Shown: positions 24,723 through 34,507, numbered from the stretch's first letter. The stretch: DNA of 51,323 nt from Planctomycetota bacterium (GCA_019456225.1 VRUI01000031.1:1-51323), one strand, 5' to 3'. The notes: a model not told the origin generated them from the sequence alone. Made by a program: numbers and translations.

Positions 24723-25499
24723 ATGGGTATTTTTTATAATCTAGGCAGAAAGGCAGGACCGAAAATCCGCAAGGGTCAATGGATTTGGCACTCGCTTACC
24801 GGTTCTACCGGCGATGCCATAGCCGCTGAGTACCGTGTCGGCTGTGATATCGCCGCTGCCTTGCGCATGGAGGTTCCTTGCGATCAGTCCTCCGGCGATG
24901 CGGTGTTTATACAGAAGATCGGCAACAAACTTTCCAAACGCGTGGCGAATAAACTTCGCATGTTTAATTTCGAGATAATAACCGACGGCCCCCCAAACGC
25001 ATTCGCATTGGCAGGGGGGTTCATATTCGTTACCCGATCGTTGCTTGAACTGTGCGACCGCGACGAAGACGAGATGGCTTTTATAATCGCACACGAAATG
25101 GGGCATATTATTCGCGGCCATTCGATGGATCGCCTCGTCAGCAGCACGGCATTTTCGGTTTTGTCAAAACGTCTTCCAGGCGTCGGTGCAATAGGGGCCT
25201 GGCTGAAGGGAACCGGGTTGAAACTGCTGGAAAGTGCATACTCCCAGCAAAACGAATTTACCGCTGACGAACTCGGTACGAAACTCGCGATTGCCGGCGG
25301 CTACGATGAGAATGCATGCGAAAGGCTGCTGTATCGCCTGGCCCGGACAAGCACCGGACCCGATGACGAGTCTTTGGCGAAATATTTCGCTACACATCCG
25401 CCTTTCAACGAACGAATTGCAAACGTAAGAAAAACCATCAATGAAGCGGCCCCAAAACAATTAAAACCGCTGCCCAACGACAAAACCGACAACGAATAA
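24723..25499 (+). CDS. M48 family zinc metallopeptidase
   Basis: The 258-residue protein has the zinc site H124-E-M-G-H128 in AFIIAHEMGHIIRGHS, and the third ligand E178 in QQNEFTADELG, as in BepA/YcaL/HtpX-type peptidases. The NAFALAGGFIFVTRSLLEL segment before it is also conserved. No signal peptide or membrane helix is clear at the N-terminus, so location is uncertain. The start is 2 bases after the second discoidin lipoprotein's stop, without a ribosome binding site, implying coupled translation and a shared task, perhaps processing or quality control of those lipoproteins (inference). Confidence 0.88.
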   Translation: MGIFYNLGRKAGPKIRKGQWIWHSLTGSTGDAIAAEYRVGCDIAAALRMEVPCDQSSGDAVFIQKIGNKLSKRVANKLRMFNFEIITDGPPNAFALAGGFIFVTRSLLELCDRDEDEMAFIIAHEMGHIIRGHSMDRLVSSTAFSVLSKRLPGVGAIGAWLKGTGLKLLESAYSQQNEFTADELGTKLAIAGGYDENACERLLYRLARTSTGPDDESLAKYFATHPPFNERIANVRKTINEAAPKQLKPLPNDKTDNE

Positions 25500-25642
25500 T
25501 TTTTGAGTAATACCAATGGTATTTATTTCTCACGCGTTGCAAAAGTTTTAAGTTGTTGTAAAAGAAGGTTTTACCCGCGGATAAATGCACGCGAATTTTC
25601 TAAAATCCGTATAATTATTATCAAGTTGTGCTTAGGATACTT

Positions 25643-26764
25643 TTACTTAATTTGACAGACGCCCATCGCTTTTCCTCTTTGGTTGCCGACACCTTGCCAG
25701 ACGATTGTATTTTTGTGTACCGATGGGGCAAGTCCATAATATTTACGGGCAAGCTCGATCTTTGTCGCTTTGAGTTCGTTAGAGAGCTTGCATACTTCAA
25801 TTTCGCCGCCTGACCTGGAATTTCCTCCTTCTGTTAGATTGACATAGACTATCACGTCACTGTCGATAGCCGGTTGTTTTTGCGAACCTTTTTCTCTTAT
25901 GATCGCAACGACTTTGATGTTCACGATATCGGCTATACTGGCACCGTATATATCCCCGCCGTCATTTCTATGATCGGTCCAGACAACCGTTTTGCCGGAG
26001 ATAACCGGATTGTACTGGCCGCCCTTATCATCGCAAACGGTAAATACCTTGATATTAGAGAGGTCAGATATGTCAGCTCCGAAGATATCGCCTCCGGCTT
26101 CCCAGACTACCAGATCACCGCAAATATCGATGACTCCGTCATAATACCTCGAGGAACTATGGCATGGATAAGGATCCCGTTTACCTACATTTTTAGCGAT
26201 AGTAAAATACACGGACTTTTCGATATTACGGATATCGGCGCCGCATACATTAAAACTGGTATTCCACCAATTTTTCGCCTCTTTGCCTTTCGGCATCGGG
26301 TCCAGATTAAGATGTTCAAGCCATACGACCTTATTGCCGGAAACGGCAGGGTGACTGTAAGATTCGCTCATTGTGTACTCTCGGAGCGTTATTTGTTTGT
26401 CAGTACTCAGGTTTCTGGCGAAGACACTGAAATTTGAAGGCTCGTGCGTCCAGGGTTTTTTCCACCTTGGGCCGCCGCACCACACCAGTATATCCCCGTC
26501 AATCCTCGGCTGAGTATCGATACCACGCTGCTCGATCTCTATAACCGGACTTTCAACTCCGTCTTTAAGGTATTTGTATTTGAGATCCCACGTATAATCG
26601 CACGCAGGACCGACAGTATAAACAACAATATCGCCGGAAACATCGCCATAATAAGCTGTTCGTCCAATTTCACTGAGATCAAGATCCTCCCAGGAATCTG
26701 ACCCCCCAAAAATAAATCCACCAAAACCCATCAAAAACAACGATACCGCAATAAATCTACTCAT
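25643..26764 (-). CDS. Secreted beta-propeller protein (TolB-like repeats)
   Basis: The 373-residue protein begins with a signal peptide (FIAVSLFLMGFGGFIFGG). The rest is made of about six repeats of a TolB/WD-like blade pattern, each with a -VVW-...-DIYGASI or -DIFGADISDLSNIK- edge (for example SGKTVVWTDHRNDGGDIYGA and GDLVVWEAGGDIFGADI). AAGGAG 8 bases before the ATG is a strong ribosome binding site. It is likely a periplasmic or extracellular binding protein; the partner is unknown. Confidence 0.78.
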   Translation of the reverse strand: MSRFIAVSLFLMGFGGFIFGGSDSWEDLDLSEIGRTAYYGDVSGDIVVYTVGPACDYTWDLKYKYLKDGVESPVIEIEQRGIDTQPRIDGDILVWCGGPRWKKPWTHEPSNFSVFARNLSTDKQITLREYTMSESYSHPAVSGNKVVWLEHLNLDPMPKGKEAKNWWNTSFNVCGADIRNIEKSVYFTIAKNVGKRDPYPCHSSSRYYDGVIDICGDLVVWEAGGDIFGADISDLSNIKVFTVCDDKGGQYNPVISGKTVVWTDHRNDGGDIYGASIADIVNIKVVAIIREKGSQKQPAIDSDVIVYVNLTEGGNSRSGGEIEVCKLSNELKATKIELARKYYGLAPSVHKNTIVWQGVGNQRGKAMGVCQIK

Positions 26765-27646
26765 TTCGTTCTCCTTAAATAATAATGATTATTGTCGCTT
26801 TATATATACTGACGGAGAAATAGATGATACGTTACAAAAAAAATAACAATAAACCTGCATGGATTCTATAGTAGATATATACTATTTGTTTTCTTTTGGT
26901 CCTGTTTTAAAATAGCTGTTCTTTCTGTACTTTACTTAATGACCGCCAAAAAGCTTATCCCTCGCTGCCGCGACACGCCCTTAACAGGCAGTTATGAGGC
27001 ACTCTGAGCCCGATTTAGCGACAATTAGTAACTGATCGGCGACTATCATGATCTAATGTAGGAAGTGCTGTATTAGGCATGTAGACACCAAATATGAGCC
27101 ATACAGGCCATTTTGATTAGCCTTGCCGAGAAACGTAATTTCCCGACATTTCATCGCCAGGCCGTGATAACCCATACCTTGCTAAACCGCCATAAAAACC
27201 AAAAAGCCAAATCCTAAGCTGACTTTCTATTTTTATAACGACGGCATGGTATTATTTGCGGCTGTAAAGATGAGCTAAAAGTTTTATGCAAAATCCATCT
27301 TATAGAGGGCGGGGTATTTGGTGACTTTATAATAAAGCTTAATGACAAATATATTCGCTTAGAGGTTTAAATATACAACTTTGAGTATCAAAGACATTCT
27401 TTTAACGAGTTGATAAGTTATATGTTTAGTTAATGAAAGTTTAATATCTAATCAAATTCTCATTATTTATTGTTCTTAGCCGAAAAACCAGACTATCTCA
27501 AAAGTCCGATAAGATATGTTATGTTGCATTCGGCCTTGCGAAGAAAAAAGCGAGTATTGTGAAGAATACCCGCTTTTGGTGATATAACTTAGGTTTTCAT
27601 TGCAGATGCCGAAATTTAATGCTTTTGGGCCTGTAATAAAGGACGT
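26765..27646. other. Long intergenic region between the beta-propeller and TPR genes
   Basis: This 880-base stretch contains no ORF with coding character and no RNA family I recognise. The terminator of the TPR gene lies at 27545-27577. The rest (26840-27500) is AT-rich with a GC-richer patch near 26950-27190. A decayed gene or an unrecognised RNA is possible. Confidence 0.35.
27545..27577 (-). terminator. Rho-independent terminator after the TPR gene
   Basis: On the minus strand the hairpin AAAGCGGGTATT-CTTCAC-AATACTCGCTTT (one mismatch) ends in a T-run; it lies 70 bases after the stop of the 27647-29257 gene. Confidence 0.75.
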
Positions 27647-29257
27647 TTATTCGTATCGTTCGCTTATTGCGGTTTTCGCCGTCTCTGTCAGACGATCCCA
27701 TGTTGCTATCGCTCTATCGACGAGCCCTAGATTTTCCAGTACGACCTCAATGTTTGTCGAGGCGTCCGGCTGAGTGTAGTTTTCTTTCATTGTGTTTTCG
27801 AGATTGCAGAGCGCCGAAGCAAATTTTTCCTTGTTGCAGAACAGTATGGCAGTCTGGTAATGGAGATTTACTGTCTCTGCGTTCATTGGGTCGGTTTCTA
27901 CGAGTTTCTTCATTGCGAGCTCTTTTTCGTCGCACTCATAGAGACACAGTGCTAATTTGCTTATGACTCTCGAATGGGTTGGATTGATCTCCAAAGCTTT
28001 ACCGAAAAAATCAATGGCAGCCTTGAAATTACCGATCACCATCATCAGCATCCCGAATTTGTAATGAATATCCGCGCTTCTTGGTGACTTTTCCATCTGC
28101 GCCCTGTGGGCGTTTATGACATCGTCAATCGATAACGGCTGGCTTCCGTTTTCTTGACAATTGCCAAGGCTTTCGCTCAGGGCAGCCTGCAGGTGCAAAG
28201 TTGCCGTCTCAGAGAACAGCAGGTTGCTGTTTTGCTGTATTGCCGTTGCCAGTGACAGCGTTGCGTATGCCTCTTGTTCGTCGCCTGACATTTTCTGGGA
28301 AATGGCAAGCCCTACGTATGCGTCGACGATCTCATCGTTAATCTCGATCGCACGGTTGAACTGGGCAGCCGCCTTCGATGGGCAGTTTGTTCTAAGGAAA
28401 TGCGTTCCCAGCTTTATGGTCGCTTCGAGATAGTTTGGCTGGATCTGGATCGCCTTTTCGAAGTGAACGATCGCCTCGGCGATCATATCAGCTTTGCTGT
28501 AAATATCAGCCATCCGAACAAAGAGGTCCGCCTGGACGCCGACTTGCTCGATAAGCCACTGGATGCGTTCTATTGCTTCATCGAAACGGCCTGCTTCTAC
28601 AAGATCGGCTTCTTCGGACTGGCTTTCGTCATGGAAGTTATCGGGATGAGCGACGATTGCCATATTAAAAGTGTCTATGGCGATATCGTACTGTCCGTCC
28701 GCACACAAAAGATAGCCTAAAAGTACCAGCGATGAGATATCTTCCGGGTGTTCGACAGTCAGGAGCCTGTACTGCTCAATAGTCTTGTCCACCCTGCCGC
28801 TGTTTAAATAAATCGAAGCCATACGCTGACGCGGCAATTGAAGGTGGCTTTTGAATTTTACGCAGTCCTGATAGAACTCAAGAGCCTCGGCCTGTCGGCC
28901 TAAAATTTCGTTGCAATAGCCTAGAATATATAGTGCCATGGTATTGCTTGGCTGACGGTAATATATCGACTGAAGATGCTCGAGTGCCTCTTCGGGTTGA
29001 TTTCTCTTTAAACAAATAGCGACTGCGACCATTCTGCCGTTGGTGCATTCAGGCTCTTCGAAAAGATAGAATTTCAGTTTCTCTTCTGCCTCGTCGAGAT
29101 CGCCGCTTCCGAGAAGATCTATTATCTCTGCGAAATCCGATTTGCGAACATCAATTTCCGACAGATCCCTGACCGTTACAGCATTTAACCAATGCCATAT
29201 TAAGTCGGAAGCGTTAACTGTTATTGCCTTACCGAAGATTTCCAGTAATTTGCTCAT
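27647..29257 (-). CDS. Tetratricopeptide repeat protein
   Basis: The 536-residue protein is almost wholly TPR units, about eleven by eye (for example YYRQPSNTMALYILGYCNEI, YLNSGRVDKTIEQYRLL, AIQIQPNYLEATIKLGTHF and ALEINPTHSRVISKLALCLY). There is no signal peptide, so it is probably cytoplasmic. AAAGG before the ATG sets the start. TPR proteins mediate protein contacts; the partners are unknown. The gene stands alone, with its own terminator. Confidence 0.83.
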   Translation of the reverse strand: MSKLLEIFGKAITVNASDLIWHWLNAVTVRDLSEIDVRKSDFAEIIDLLGSGDLDEAEEKLKFYLFEEPECTNGRMVAVAICLKRNQPEEALEHLQSIYYRQPSNTMALYILGYCNEILGRQAEALEFYQDCVKFKSHLQLPRQRMASIYLNSGRVDKTIEQYRLLTVEHPEDISSLVLLGYLLCADGQYDIAIDTFNMAIVAHPDNFHDESQSEEADLVEAGRFDEAIERIQWLIEQVGVQADLFVRMADIYSKADMIAEAIVHFEKAIQIQPNYLEATIKLGTHFLRTNCPSKAAAQFNRAIEINDEIVDAYVGLAISQKMSGDEQEAYATLSLATAIQQNSNLLFSETATLHLQAALSESLGNCQENGSQPLSIDDVINAHRAQMEKSPRSADIHYKFGMLMMVIGNFKAAIDFFGKALEINPTHSRVISKLALCLYECDEKELAMKKLVETDPMNAETVNLHYQTAILFCNKEKFASALCNLENTMKENYTQPDASTNIEVVLENLGLVDRAIATWDRLTETAKTAISERYE

Positions 29258-29552
29258 TGTGACCTTTCCTGCCTTTGTAGAAACATCTTGGGAGATACAT
29301 GTATTGTTACTGAAAATGTATCGACATTGATCAGGGTACGCTTAATCGACATTTGTTCAAATTGAGTTTCAAAGAGGGTTTTTCTTTGCTGAAATCACTG
29401 GTTCTGATGACTGTAACGGTTATCGTCAGGTCAATGGGTCAAATAAGGCTTTTGCTATCTGGACGTCCCCCCTGCCGGGTTTATGGGACGAAGGAAAAGG
29501 ATTGAATAAACAGTGAACAGAGAAAAGCTATTCTCTGGTTCATATATATGCG

Positions 29553-29588
29553 CAAAAAAAAAGCCCAGCTTTTGGCTGGACTTTTTTT
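29553..29588. terminator. Bidirectional rho-independent terminator after the cold-shock gene
   Basis: AAAAAAAAAGCCCAGC-TTTT-GGCTGGACTTTTTTT forms an 8-base-pair stem (one mismatch) with A/T runs on both sides, about 32 bases downstream of the cold-shock stop at 29621. Confidence 0.85.
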
Positions 29589-29620
29589 GGTGGCCATAAA
29601 GACTCAACGATACCCTGCAA

Positions 29621-29824
29621 TTAAGCAGGAGATACGTTTGTAGCACATGGGCCTTTTTTGCCCTGGCCAACTTCAAATTCTACCTTCTGATTTTCATCAA
29701 GAGTGGCATAACCTTCCATCTTGATCTCAGAATGATGAACAAAAAGATCGTCTCCACCATCGTCCGGTTGAATAAATCCAAAACCCTTGCTTGCATTGAA
29801 CCATTTCACTGTACCTGTACTCAC
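29621..29824 (-). CDS. Cold-shock domain protein
   Basis: The 67-residue single cold-shock domain has both RNA-binding motifs: [12 protein letters not shown] (RNP1 as KGFGFI, residues about 13-18) and DLFVHHSEI (RNP2). It binds single-stranded nucleic acid and melts RNA structure. The start is a GTG (29822-29824) with CAGGGAG upstream. A promoter about 110 bases away leaves a long leader, as is usual for cold-shock genes, and a strong terminator follows. Confidence 0.95.
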   Translation of the reverse strand: MSTGTVKWFNASKGFGFIQPDDGGDDLFVHHSEIKMEGYATLDENQKVEFEVGQGKKGPCATNVSPA

Positions 29825-29934
29825 AATAACTACTCCCTGGCATGCTTTTACGCTGCTCTAATAACATCTCTCTATCATATTTTTTACAAAGCATATCCTT
29901 GAGAGACGGAAGAATACACTTCTTTAATTAACAA

Positions 29935-29962
29935 TATATAGCGAAAGTTAACAAAAGTTCAA
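29935..29962 (-). promoter_or_regulatory. Cold-shock gene promoter with a long leader
   Basis: On the minus strand TTGAAC (29957-29962), 16 bases and TATATA (29935-29940) lie about 110 bases upstream of the GTG start. Confidence 0.4.
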
Positions 29963-30285
29963 TAAAAAAATCGAAAAAATTAAAAAAAACTTTAATCTTC
30001 AATAATATCTTCAAGGAGTATATCAATTATGCCCGCCACCGCCCTGCCGTTTTTTATGAGACTACCGGCGGCTACATCCAGTAGAGTGTATTTTTCAGTG
30101 AGAAATAAAAACAGCGTTTACCGGCTTTAAACAGCTGTTTAATGTGCTCTTGAGCGATTTCCGAGAGGAATAATAGATATATTTTAATGCTTTTCAGGTA
30201 TGTCTGCCCGCCTAAACTGTCCATCAGAGGGAGGTTTAATATTGACAATTGGCCGCTAAGGATCTGCAATATGCCTTAAAAAAAC

Positions 30286-30315
30286 TTGACAAAGAGTGTG
30301 CTTAGAAAGTATGAT
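30286..30315 (+). promoter_or_regulatory. Promoter for the coiled-coil lipoprotein gene
   Basis: A perfect TTGACA (30286-30291), 18 bases and TATGAT (30310-30315) lie about 130 bases before the TTG start at 30448. Confidence 0.6.
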
Positions 30316-30447
30316 ATATTATTGAATTCCCTGAATAACACGGTGTTTTTCATAATTCTCTTTTCTACTAATATATTTACCGAATGTGGCCGAATTATTA
30401 GATCTACGGTTAATTATCATTGAAAATAGCTATTTAAGGCGATTGTT

Positions 30448-32319
30448 TTGATACGATATACACTACTTATTGCAGTGTCGGTTTCAATCCTGCTGAGCGG
30501 ATGTTCAGAGAAACCTGACAGAAAAGCGGCTAAAGAAGTCAGAAAGAGTGCAAACGACGCTCGAAGTGCCATTTCCAGGGGCAGGAACGATGCCCGGCGT
30601 ATTATCCGCGAAGGCGAACGGGCTGCCTTGGAAGCGATCAAGAAAGGCGATCCTGACGGCGCAGCGGATATTTCTCAGAAACAGTTCAATAAGGCTCAAG
30701 AGCGAATCTCAGAAAGCTTTGAGCAGGCTCGGGCCAAGATCGAACAATCTCTGCGGAAAAACCGTAATTCCGGTAATGCTGAAACTCCGGCTTTGATAAC
30801 AAGCGGTAATATTCTTTTCTCACAGGCTCTTCACTTACAGTCAGCCCTTGCCGGTGCATCATCACCGATCGATTCTTTCTTAGATAATATATCGAAGAGA
30901 GTATTGCTTATGGGAGACCTTGCGACGATCAAGAAGCAGCGTGAAACGTTGATCACAGCTAATGAAAAAGAGATCCGGCAGTTCAGGGACGTTCTTGAAA
31001 AAGGTACGGCTGCTTATCCCGGGCTTACGGCAAAACTCCGGGCAGAAGAGAAAAAACTTGTAGATATAGAACGTCAGATAAAGGCATTGGAGGTTGAGGC
31101 CAAAAAAGCCCGTGACACAGCAAACAGTATCGAAAAGTCAGCTGTAAAAAAACTTCGCGCCGCCGATGCTTTATCCGGAGATGAAAAACTGGCACTTCAA
31201 AATGAGGCTTTCGATCTGCGGTTGTCGAAGAAAAAGTATTCGATGCACCTGCAGTCTGCTAACGACAAGATAGCGACCCTTGATACCAGGGCGGCGATAA
31301 TCGCGCCAACTGTCACTAAGATCGTTAGCGACATATCTGCTATAAAGGATAGAATCGATAGTATAATCAAAGCTGGCGGAAATGATAAACTTCGCGGCGA
31401 CATCAAAGCAATCGAAGCTGCCTATAACGTACATGCCGATTCGATCAAGGGCAATATCGATGGTGTGGGCGCTGCTTTGAAGACTTATCTTGCCGCATTC
31501 GATGAGGTGACCGCCCTGCTTGATCAGGCGTTGGGTCTGTACGATAAAGTCAAACGCGGCCCGAGCAGACAGACTGCTAAAAATCGTAAGGCGGCATGCT
31601 ATCTGTGGAAAGCCGGTGTTTATACCGAGTGTTTGAGAACACAAAAGAATCTAATCTCCAGGATCAAATCGATTATCGTCGCTTCAGATGAGGCAACAGC
31701 AGATAAGCTTGCCGCGATAGTCGATGCCTCTTCGACGAAGGTAGATGACCTCGCTAATAAAGCGATAGAAAATTATGACCTTGCAGCAAAAGAATACGAA
31801 GGTGTTCCCGGAAATGGCGAATTTGCCTGTTCGGTGCTTAAAAGTCGTATACTGGCACTTTACGGCAAGATGACTCTCGCCGAATATCTCGGTGATACGG
31901 CCGCGAGCAAGTCGGATGAAGATAAGTTTTATGCGATGTCCGATGATGCCTCAGAGAACGCTGAAGAACTTGCCAAGTTGGCGAAAGAGTGCGACCCGTT
32001 GTTTGCTAATTCCGTTACGCGTAGAATGCTCGACGGTGAGATCGATTATACTCCCAAACTCCGTGTTGACCTGGCGGGGCATTACGAAGGAATTCGCAAG
32101 GATTTCCAGTCGTGGAATAAACTTAAGGGTACCGATAAAGAAGCTGAGGTTAACAGACTGATTGTAGTTTTGGAAGAAATGAAACCTGCAGAAGATCCTG
32201 AGGCGTTTGATAGAATTCTTGAGCCGGAACTAAAGCTGCTTAAGGCGGCAAAGAAGAAGGGATTTGACGAAGACACTTCGCCAGGCGCCAATTCTTACGG
32301 TGCTGACCCAAACTATTAA
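30448..32319 (+). CDS. Coiled-coil lipoprotein of unknown function
   Basis: The 623-residue protein starts at a TTG (30448-30450) with AAGG 8 bases upstream; the next residues give a lipoprotein signal, YTLLIAVSVSILLSGCSEKP. The body is highly helical and charged. The first 150 residues are Lys/Arg/Ala-rich; coiled-coil heptads run from about 150 to 330 (for example RAEEKKLVDIERQIKALEVE). The C-terminal part has regular helix pairs that resemble degenerate TPR. It is likely anchored in a membrane and facing the periplasm as a scaffold. A family B palindrome follows its stop at once. Confidence 0.7.
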   Translation: MIRYTLLIAVSVSILLSGCSEKPDRKAAKEVRKSANDARSAISRGRNDARRIIREGERAALEAIKKGDPDGAADISQKQFNKAQERISESFEQARAKIEQSLRKNRNSGNAETPALITSGNILFSQALHLQSALAGASSPIDSFLDNISKRVLLMGDLATIKKQRETLITANEKEIRQFRDVLEKGTAAYPGLTAKLRAEEKKLVDIERQIKALEVEAKKARDTANSIEKSAVKKLRAADALSGDEKLALQNEAFDLRLSKKKYSMHLQSANDKIATLDTRAAIIAPTVTKIVSDISAIKDRIDSIIKAGGNDKLRGDIKAIEAAYNVHADSIKGNIDGVGAALKTYLAAFDEVTALLDQALGLYDKVKRGPSRQTAKNRKAACYLWKAGVYTECLRTQKNLISRIKSIIVASDEATADKLAAIVDASSTKVDDLANKAIENYDLAAKEYEGVPGNGEFACSVLKSRILALYGKMTLAEYLGDTAASKSDEDKFYAMSDDASENAEELAKLAKECDPLFANSVTRRMLDGEIDYTPKLRVDLAGHYEGIRKDFQSWNKLKGTDKEAEVNRLIVVLEEMKPAEDPEAFDRILEPELKLLKAAKKKGFDEDTSPGANSYGADPNY

Positions 32320-32347
32320 TTCAAACTGACATTCCGGTCAGTTCGAA
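32320..32347. repeat. Stop-proximal palindrome family B, copy 2
   Basis: TTCAAACTGAC (32320-32330), a 6-base loop, then GTCAGTTCGAA (32337-32347) with one mismatch, start directly after the TAA of the coiled-coil lipoprotein gene. An AT-rich tail follows, so it may act as a weak terminator. Confidence 0.55.
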
Positions 32348-32400
32348 ATTTATTATTGATGACTGCTCATTAAAGGAAGCTGCATTTCGGGCAAGTATTG

Positions 32401-33249
32401 CTATCTGCTTTGTTCGTTTTCTGTAGCCTGTCTTAGTATCTTCTTTTCTTTTCTGGTCAGGCTTTTCATTCCTGATTTGTGAACCTTATCGAGTATTTCA
32501 TCGACATTGACATAAAGATCCCGTTCCTCGGTGATCTTCTTTTCCCATTTGCCATTGTTCATTTTCATGCGCGTCTTCTGCAGCCACGGCTGCCACAGGA
32601 CATATACCGCACCGACTGCCATCCCTGCCAGGTGTGCTGCTTCGCCGCCTGCGTTATCGCCGGAGAGCAGCCCTACCACGCTAACCAGCACCAGGATCCC
32701 CGCAAGAACCAGTAAGGGTACCGGGATGATGCCGTAAATATAAACTTTTGCGTGGGGAAACATGATGGCACATGCGGCGATAATCCCCAATACCGCTCCT
32801 GATGCACCCACAAGATTGCCTTGCGACATCATAGGAAAGCCAATGTGGTAGAGGATCGGATAAGCAAAACCTCCCATGGCACCGCAGATGAGGTAAAACT
32901 TCAGGAACCGTTTGCTGGACCAGAGTGTTTCGAGGTTTGGACCGAAAAAGTATAGTCCGAGCATATTAAATAATACATGCCAGACGTCGTCAGTTGAATG
33001 CAGGAACTGGTATGTAATTACTCGCCACAACTGAAGTGACTGCCCGACAGTTACTGTCGAAACCGAAAACCAGTTGTGAATCCCTGCTCCTAACGAAGTC
33101 TTCCTGAGCAAGAATGTAACAACAAAAACCGAAAGATTGATGATGAGCAGCCACTTAACAACAGGCGTTACCCGCGGCAATAATATCTGGCGGCGGCACG
33201 AACCGCCTGAATAACCATCTCTATTGTAATCTCTCTCGTAAATACCCAT
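32401..33249 (-). CDS. Rhomboid family intramembrane serine protease
   Basis: The 282-residue protein has an N-terminal cytoplasmic stretch and six membrane helices. Rhomboid motifs are present: WHVLFNMLGLYFFGPNLE (first loop and helix 2), catalytic serine in GASGAVLGI, and catalytic histidine in AAHLAGMAVGAVYVL. It cuts membrane proteins within the bilayer. The C-terminal 60 residues are charged and cytoplasmic. AGGA 6 bases upstream supports the ATG. It is convergent to the coiled-coil lipoprotein gene. Substrates are unknown. Confidence 0.92.
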   Translation of the reverse strand: MGIYERDYNRDGYSGGSCRRQILLPRVTPVVKWLLIINLSVFVVTFLLRKTSLGAGIHNWFSVSTVTVGQSLQLWRVITYQFLHSTDDVWHVLFNMLGLYFFGPNLETLWSSKRFLKFYLICGAMGGFAYPILYHIGFPMMSQGNLVGASGAVLGIIAACAIMFPHAKVYIYGIIPVPLLVLAGILVLVSVVGLLSGDNAGGEAAHLAGMAVGAVYVLWQPWLQKTRMKMNNGKWEKKITEERDLYVNVDEILDKVHKSGMKSLTRKEKKILRQATENEQSR

Positions 33250-33340
33250 ATAGAATCCTATTTGCTGCTTTCATAAAATATCAATATATTGTATTATATC
33301 GGCAAGATTAGCCCTGATTCAATCGGAAAAATGCTAAATT

Positions 33341-34507
33341 ATGGACAAATTTGACTTTTTAGACGAGAGGCTGACCGATTTACGAGAAAAACACCTGTTT
33401 CGAGGGCTAAACACCATCGAATCGGCCGATGACGGCCTGGTGAGATTTATGGGCTGCGATTCGCCTAAAGTGCTGTTCTGCAGCAACGATTACCTGGATA
33501 TCGCCGCCGATAAACGCGTAAAAGAGGCGGTTTGCCAGGCGGTAGGCAAATACGGCTATGGTGCGAGCTCTTCGCGGCTTATCTGCGGGACGCACAAGCT
33601 CCATTTGGGCGTTGAAGAGGCTTTTGCGGGCCTGTTGGCATGTGAGAGTGCCCTGCTGTTTAATTCCGGCTGGACGGCAAATGAAGCCGTTTTAAAGACA
33701 CTGCCGCAAAAAGGCGATCTCGTTTTGCTGGACCGATATGACCATGCCTCGATCATCGACGCAGCGAAGTCATCTGAGGCGAAATTTCATACTTTCCGCC
33801 GTGATGACCTTTCACGACTGGAGAGGTTTTTGTCGAACGAAGCGTATAATCGGAAATATATCGTTACAGAGAGCGTTTTTTCGATGGATGGCGACAGAGC
33901 GGACCTGCAAAAGCTTGTCGAATTAAAGAATGCTTACGGGGCGATCCTCATCGTTGACGAGGCACATGCCGTTGGGTGTTTTGGACCAAACGGAGCCGGG
34001 CTGATAGAAGAGCTTGGTCTGTCCGCCCAGGTCGACATTATTATTGCCCCGCTTGGCAAAGCCTTCGGTGCCGGCGGAGCGATTGTCGCCGCACAAAAAA
34101 ATGTCATCGATTACCTTATCAATAAAGCCCGTCCGTTTATATACACAACCGCCCCGCCGCCGGTTAATTGTGCCGCGATCATGGCGGCATTGGATATCAT
34201 AAAAACCGAACCGGCAAGACGAAAAAAACTCGCCGAAAACGCACAGTACCTTCGCGCCGAACTTACCAAAGCAGGCTTCGATACCGGACCAAGTTCGACT
34301 CACATAGTACCGGTTATCATCGGCGATGCGGAAAGGACAATGAGGGTTTCTACAGAGTTATTTGAGATGGGATATTTCGCCTGCGCAATACGCCCGCCAA
34401 CCGTAGCAAACGATAGTTCACGGCTGAGGATATCTTTGCAGTGCAGCCACACCGCCGAACAGATCGACGGACTAGTCAATGCTCTCAGGGTTGTCCTATC
34501 TGCCTAA
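33341..34507 (+). CDS. 8-amino-7-oxononanoate synthase-like PLP enzyme (BioF/KBL family)
   Basis: The 388-residue alpha-oxoamine synthase joins an amino acid to an acyl thioester using pyridoxal phosphate. Key blocks are FCSNDYLDIAADKRVKEAV (about 45-63), GASSSRLICGTHKLHLGVEE (about 73-92), HASIIDA, VDEAHAVGCFG, and the PLP lysine in APLGKAFGAGGA (about 235-246). The residue pattern fits BioF (biotin synthesis) best, though KBL cannot be excluded and no other biotin genes are nearby. The start ATG has only a weak ribosome binding site. The 3' end overlaps the convergent FIST gene by 12 bases. Confidence 0.82.
   Translation: MDKFDFLDERLTDLREKHLFRGLNTIESADDGLVRFMGCDSPKVLFCSNDYLDIAADKRVKEAVCQAVGKYGYGASSSRLICGTHKLHLGVEEAFAGLLACESALLFNSGWTANEAVLKTLPQKGDLVLLDRYDHASIIDAAKSSEAKFHTFRRDDLSRLERFLSNEAYNRKYIVTESVFSMDGDRADLQKLVELKNAYGAILIVDEAHAVGCFGPNGAGLIEELGLSAQVDIIIAPLGKAFGAGGAIVAAQKNVIDYLINKARPFIYTTAPPPVNCAAIMAALDIIKTEPARRKKLAENAQYLRAELTKAGFDTGPSSTHIVPVIIGDAERTMRVSTELFEMGYFACAIRPPTVANDSSRLRISLQCSHTAEQIDGLVNALRVVLSA

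Larger units (their letters stand above)
29825..30447. other. Divergent region between the cold-shock gene and the coiled-coil lipoprotein gene
   Basis: This 620-base gap holds the cold-shock leader and promoter (29935-29962) and the lipoprotein promoter (30286-30315). Between, on the minus strand, is a short open frame (30072-30269) and a second frame that continues it after a shift (to about 29999), which could be a decayed gene; see the findings. Confidence 0.4.

Noticed and set aside
30029-30130. A 33-codon plus-strand frame after AAGGAG
   Set aside because: The spacing to the ATG is about 10 bases and the sequence has no homology I know; it overlaps the possible decayed minus-strand gene.
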